A stretch of 14,349 nt of DNA. It comes from Bacillota bacterium (lineage in GTDB: Bacteria > Bacillota > Limnochordia > Limnochordales > ZCTH02-B6). Position 1 is the first letter of the stretch; each line of letters opens with the position of its first letter. Position numbers and translations under genes: made by a program. The stretch lies in NCBI GenBank assembly GCA_003387805.1, contig QGSR01000017.1:1-14349 (forward strand). The letters run 5' to 3'. The notes beneath the pieces were generated by a model. It saw nothing but the letters and a program-made list of their open reading frames with translations. It was not told where the DNA came from and searched no databases. Positions 12,560 through 14,349 of the stretch are shown in pieces.

Positions 12560-13273
12560 TTACACGTCCGCCGCCACAAACACGGCCGCTTCCTGCGGAT
12601 TGACCCGGATGCCCGGCCCCATGGTGGTGGACACGGCCACCCGGCGGATGTACTGGCCGCGGGCCGCGGCCGGCTTCGCCTTCACAATGGCGTCCATCAG
12701 CGCCTGGAAGTTTTCCTGCAGCGCCTTTTCTTCAAAGGAAACTTTGCCGATGGGCACGTGCACGCCGCCTTCTTTGTTGGTGCGGAACTCGACCTTGCCG
12801 GCCTTGAACTCCTGCACCGCCCGGCCCACGTCCATGGTGACCGTGCCGGCGCGCGGGTTGGGCATCAGGCCGCGCGGCCCGAGAATGCGGCCCAGCCGGC
12901 CCACCAGGGCCATCATGTCCGGCGTGGCGTTGGCGATGTCGAAGTTGATCTCGCCCTTCTCCACCTGCGCGACCACATCTTCCGCGCCAACGATGTCCGC
13001 CCCGGCCTCCTCGGCCTCCTTGGCCTTCTCGCCCTTGGCGAACACCGCCACCCGCACGGTGCGGCCGGTGCCGTGGGGCAGCACCACGGTGCCCCGCACC
13101 TGCTGATCCGCGTGCCGTGGGTCCACGCCCAGCTTCAGCGCGACTTCCACCGTCTCGTCAAACTTGGCCCGGGCGGTCTGCTTGGCCAGCGCCAAAGCCT
13201 CCGCGGGGCTGTACAGCTTGCCGCGCTCGACCAGCTTGGCCTTTTCGACGTACGACTTTCCTTTGCGAGCCAT
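12560..13273 (-). CDS. rplA: 50S ribosomal protein L1
   Basis: L1 forms the mobile L1 stalk of the 50S subunit that helps release deacylated tRNA from the E site, and in many bacteria represses its own operon. The 237-residue length is normal. Visible family segments are [43 protein letters not shown] at 21-63, the central [20 protein letters not shown] (126-145), the [18 protein letters not shown] segment, and the C-terminal [11 protein letters not shown]. The ATG at 13273-13271 has a GGGGAGGT site. It lies 64 bases behind rplK and 298 bases ahead of rplJ. No convincing L1 target mimic was recognised in this window. Confidence 0.99.
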   Translation of the reverse strand: MARKGKSYVEKAKLVERGKLYSPAEALALAKQTARAKFDETVEVALKLGVDPRHADQQVRGTVVLPHGTGRTVRVAVFAKGEKAKEAEEAGADIVGAEDVVAQVEKGEINFDIANATPDMMALVGRLGRILGPRGLMPNPRAGTVTMDVGRAVQEFKAGKVEFRTNKEGGVHVPIGKVSFEEKALQENFQALMDAIVKAKPAAARGQYIRRVAVSTTMGPGIRVNPQEAAVFVAADV

Positions 13274-13337
13274 TCAAAAACCTCCCCGTGGTCCAGGCGG
13301 AGCGCCAGGCTCCTCCCACGCTGATAAAAGCGGAAAC

Positions 13338-13763
13338 TTAGTCCGTAATCGTGACGCCCATGCTGCGGGCCGTGCCGGCGATGATGCGCTCGGCCGCGTC
13401 GAGATCGTTGGCGTTCAGGTCGGGCAGTTTCAGCTCCGCGATCTCGCGGATTTTGGCCCGGCTGATGGTGCCCACCTTCTGGGTGTGGGGCACCGAGGAG
13501 CCTTTCTCCAGCCCCAGGGCCTGCTTGATCAAGACGGCCGCGGGCGGCGTCTTCGTAATGAACGTGAAGGAGCGGTCCTCGTAGACCGTGATCTCCACCG
13601 GAATAATGGTCCCGGCCTGATGCGCGGTGCGCTCGTTGAAGCTCTTGCAGAACTCCATAATGTTGACCGCGTGCTGACCGAGGGCCGGGCCGACCGGCGG
13701 CGCCGGCGTCGCCTTGCCGGCGGGAATTTGCAGCTTGATGATGGCAGCCACTTTCTTCGCCAT
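13338..13763 (-). CDS. rplK: 50S ribosomal protein L11
   Basis: L11 binds the GTPase-associated region of 23S rRNA and is needed for the stringent response of RelA and for thiostrepton sensitivity. At 141 residues it has the family length. The N-terminal domain shows [25 protein letters not shown] (10-34), whose prolines contact thiostrepton. The C-terminal RNA-binding domain shows [25 protein letters not shown] and ends [13 protein letters not shown]. The ATG at 13763-13761 has a GAGGTGG site at suitable spacing. It follows nusG by 69 bases and is followed by rplA, the usual bacterial arrangement. Confidence 0.99.
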   Translation of the reverse strand: MAKKVAAIIKLQIPAGKATPAPPVGPALGQHAVNIMEFCKSFNERTAHQAGTIIPVEITVYEDRSFTFITKTPPAAVLIKQALGLEKGSSVPHTQKVGTISRAKIREIAELKLPDLNANDLDAAERIIAGTARSMGVTITD

Positions 13764-13817
13764 GACGTTCCACCTCGTTTATTGTTGCCGGCGTCCGGCG
13801 CGCCGGCCCGCGGGACC

Positions 13818-13834
13818 GACGGCGCGGCGCCGTC
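13818..13834 (-). other. Hairpin overlapping the nusG stop codon
   Basis: GACGGCG and CGCCGTC form a perfect 7-bp stem with a CCG loop, and its first bases are part of the nusG TGA stop. More GC palindromes (CCGGCGCGCCGG) follow before rplK. There is no T-run. It may separate nusG from rplKA mRNA or have no function. Confidence 0.35.
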
Positions 13835-14349
13835 AGTCGATCTTTTCCACCTGGCTGAACTCGAACTCCACCGGCGTCTCGCGGCCGAACATGGAGACGC
13901 TGACCCGCACCCGGCCGCGCTCGAGGTTGACCTCCTCGACCACGCCGGTAAAACCGCTGAACGGGCCGGAAACGACCCGCACCTCGGAGCCCGGCTCCAG
14001 GGCCACTCGCGGCTTCGGGTCGTCGACGCCCATCTGCCGGAGGATGCCTTTGACCTCGGACTCATCCAGCGGCACCGGCTTGTTGCCGGCGCCCACAAAC
14101 CCGGTGACGCCCGGCGTGTTGCGGACGACGTACCACGAGTCGTCGCTGATAATCATCTCCACCAGGACGTAGCCGGGAAAAATCTTCTTCTTGACGATGC
14201 GCTTCTTGCCGTCTTTCCAGTCAATCTCTTCCTCGGTCGGGACCATGATGCGGAAAATCTTGTCCTGCATGTCCATGGACTCGACCCGGCGCTCGAGATT
14301 GGCTTTCACCTTGTTTTCGTAGCCCGAGTACGTGTGGACGACGTACCAC
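13833..14349 (-). CDS. nusG: Transcription termination/antitermination factor NusG (5' end cut)
   Basis: NusG binds RNA polymerase and modulates pausing, Rho-dependent termination and coupling to ribosomes. The frame is open to the window edge and the first readable residues WYVVHTYSGYENKVKANLE belong to the conserved N-terminus, so only a few residues are missing; 171 are visible. The internal GTG at 14309 is a normal valine codon, not the start. The NGN domain contains RIMVPTEEE, KKKIFPGYVLVEM and WYVVRNTPGVTGFVG. A KOW domain follows in the last 55 residues (GSEVRVVSGPFSGFTGVVEEVN). The gene upstream of rplK is nusG in most bacteria. Confidence 0.98.
   Translation of the reverse strand, partial: WYVVHTYSGYENKVKANLERRVESMDMQDKIFRIMVPTEEEIDWKDGKKRIVKKKIFPGYVLVEMIISDDSWYVVRNTPGVTGFVGAGNKPVPLDESEVKGILRQMGVDDPKPRVALEPGSEVRVVSGPFSGFTGVVEEVNLERGRVRVSVSMFGRETPVEFEFSQVEKID

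Noticed and set aside
13833..14309. NusG starting at the GTG at 14309
   Set aside because: Conserved NusG residues WYVVHTYSGYENK continue upstream to the window edge, so the gene is truncated by the window, not started there.

Overview
The window is a conserved translation/transcription gene block from a GC-rich bacterium, with every gene on the minus strand. Read 5' to 3' along that strand (right to left in window coordinates) the order is nusG (5' end cut off) - rplK - rplA - rplJ - rplL - rpoB - rpoC - L7Ae-like - rpsL - rpsG - fusA - tuf (only the first 51 codons present). Four things point to a high-GC, probably thermophilic member of the Bacillota (Firmicutes): the small L7Ae-family gene between rpoC and rpsL, the Firmicutes-type extended N-terminus of S12, compact beta and beta' subunits without proteobacterial insertions, and strong Shine-Dalgarno sites. 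Naming a genus is not possible from sequence reading alone. No mobile element, CRISPR array, tRNA, rRNA or horizontally acquired gene was seen.

Right part (11245-14349): nusG, L11, L1, L10 and L7/L12. The 298-base gap between rplA and rplJ holds a recognisable L10 leader, an RNA that senses free L10/L12 complex, followed by a clear intrinsic terminator. One strand of the leader can also pair with the 5' arm of that terminator, so a terminator/antiterminator switch can be read directly. L10 has an extended C-terminal helix of the kind that carries three L7/L12 dimers.

Middle part (3588-11244): rpoB and rpoC. Between rplL and rpoB lies a 412-base non-coding region. It holds a very stable GC hairpin behind rplL, a near-perfect SigA-type promoter (P1), a second good promoter (P2), and a locally AT-richer leader with two mutually exclusive hairpins. 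The downstream hairpin has the form of an intrinsic terminator, so this looks like a candidate attenuator controlling RNA polymerase synthesis. It is the least expected feature of the window. RpoB ends in a long acidic tail containing two adjacent copies of a roughly 25-residue DPF-starting unit.

Left part (1-3587): the str operon, with L7Ae-like, S12, S7, EF-G and EF-Tu. It has its own promoter immediately behind the rpoC stop codon. That promoter shares with rpoB P1 the -35 box, spacer length, extended -10, -10 box and the bases just downstream, which suggests the two operons are controlled together. Apart from the L10 attenuator and the weak candidate in the rpoB leader, no intrinsic terminator is visible, so read-through from nusG to tuf is plausible with internal promoters adding output. 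Everything here makes ribosomes, elongation factors and RNA polymerase, a typical growth-rate-coupled set.
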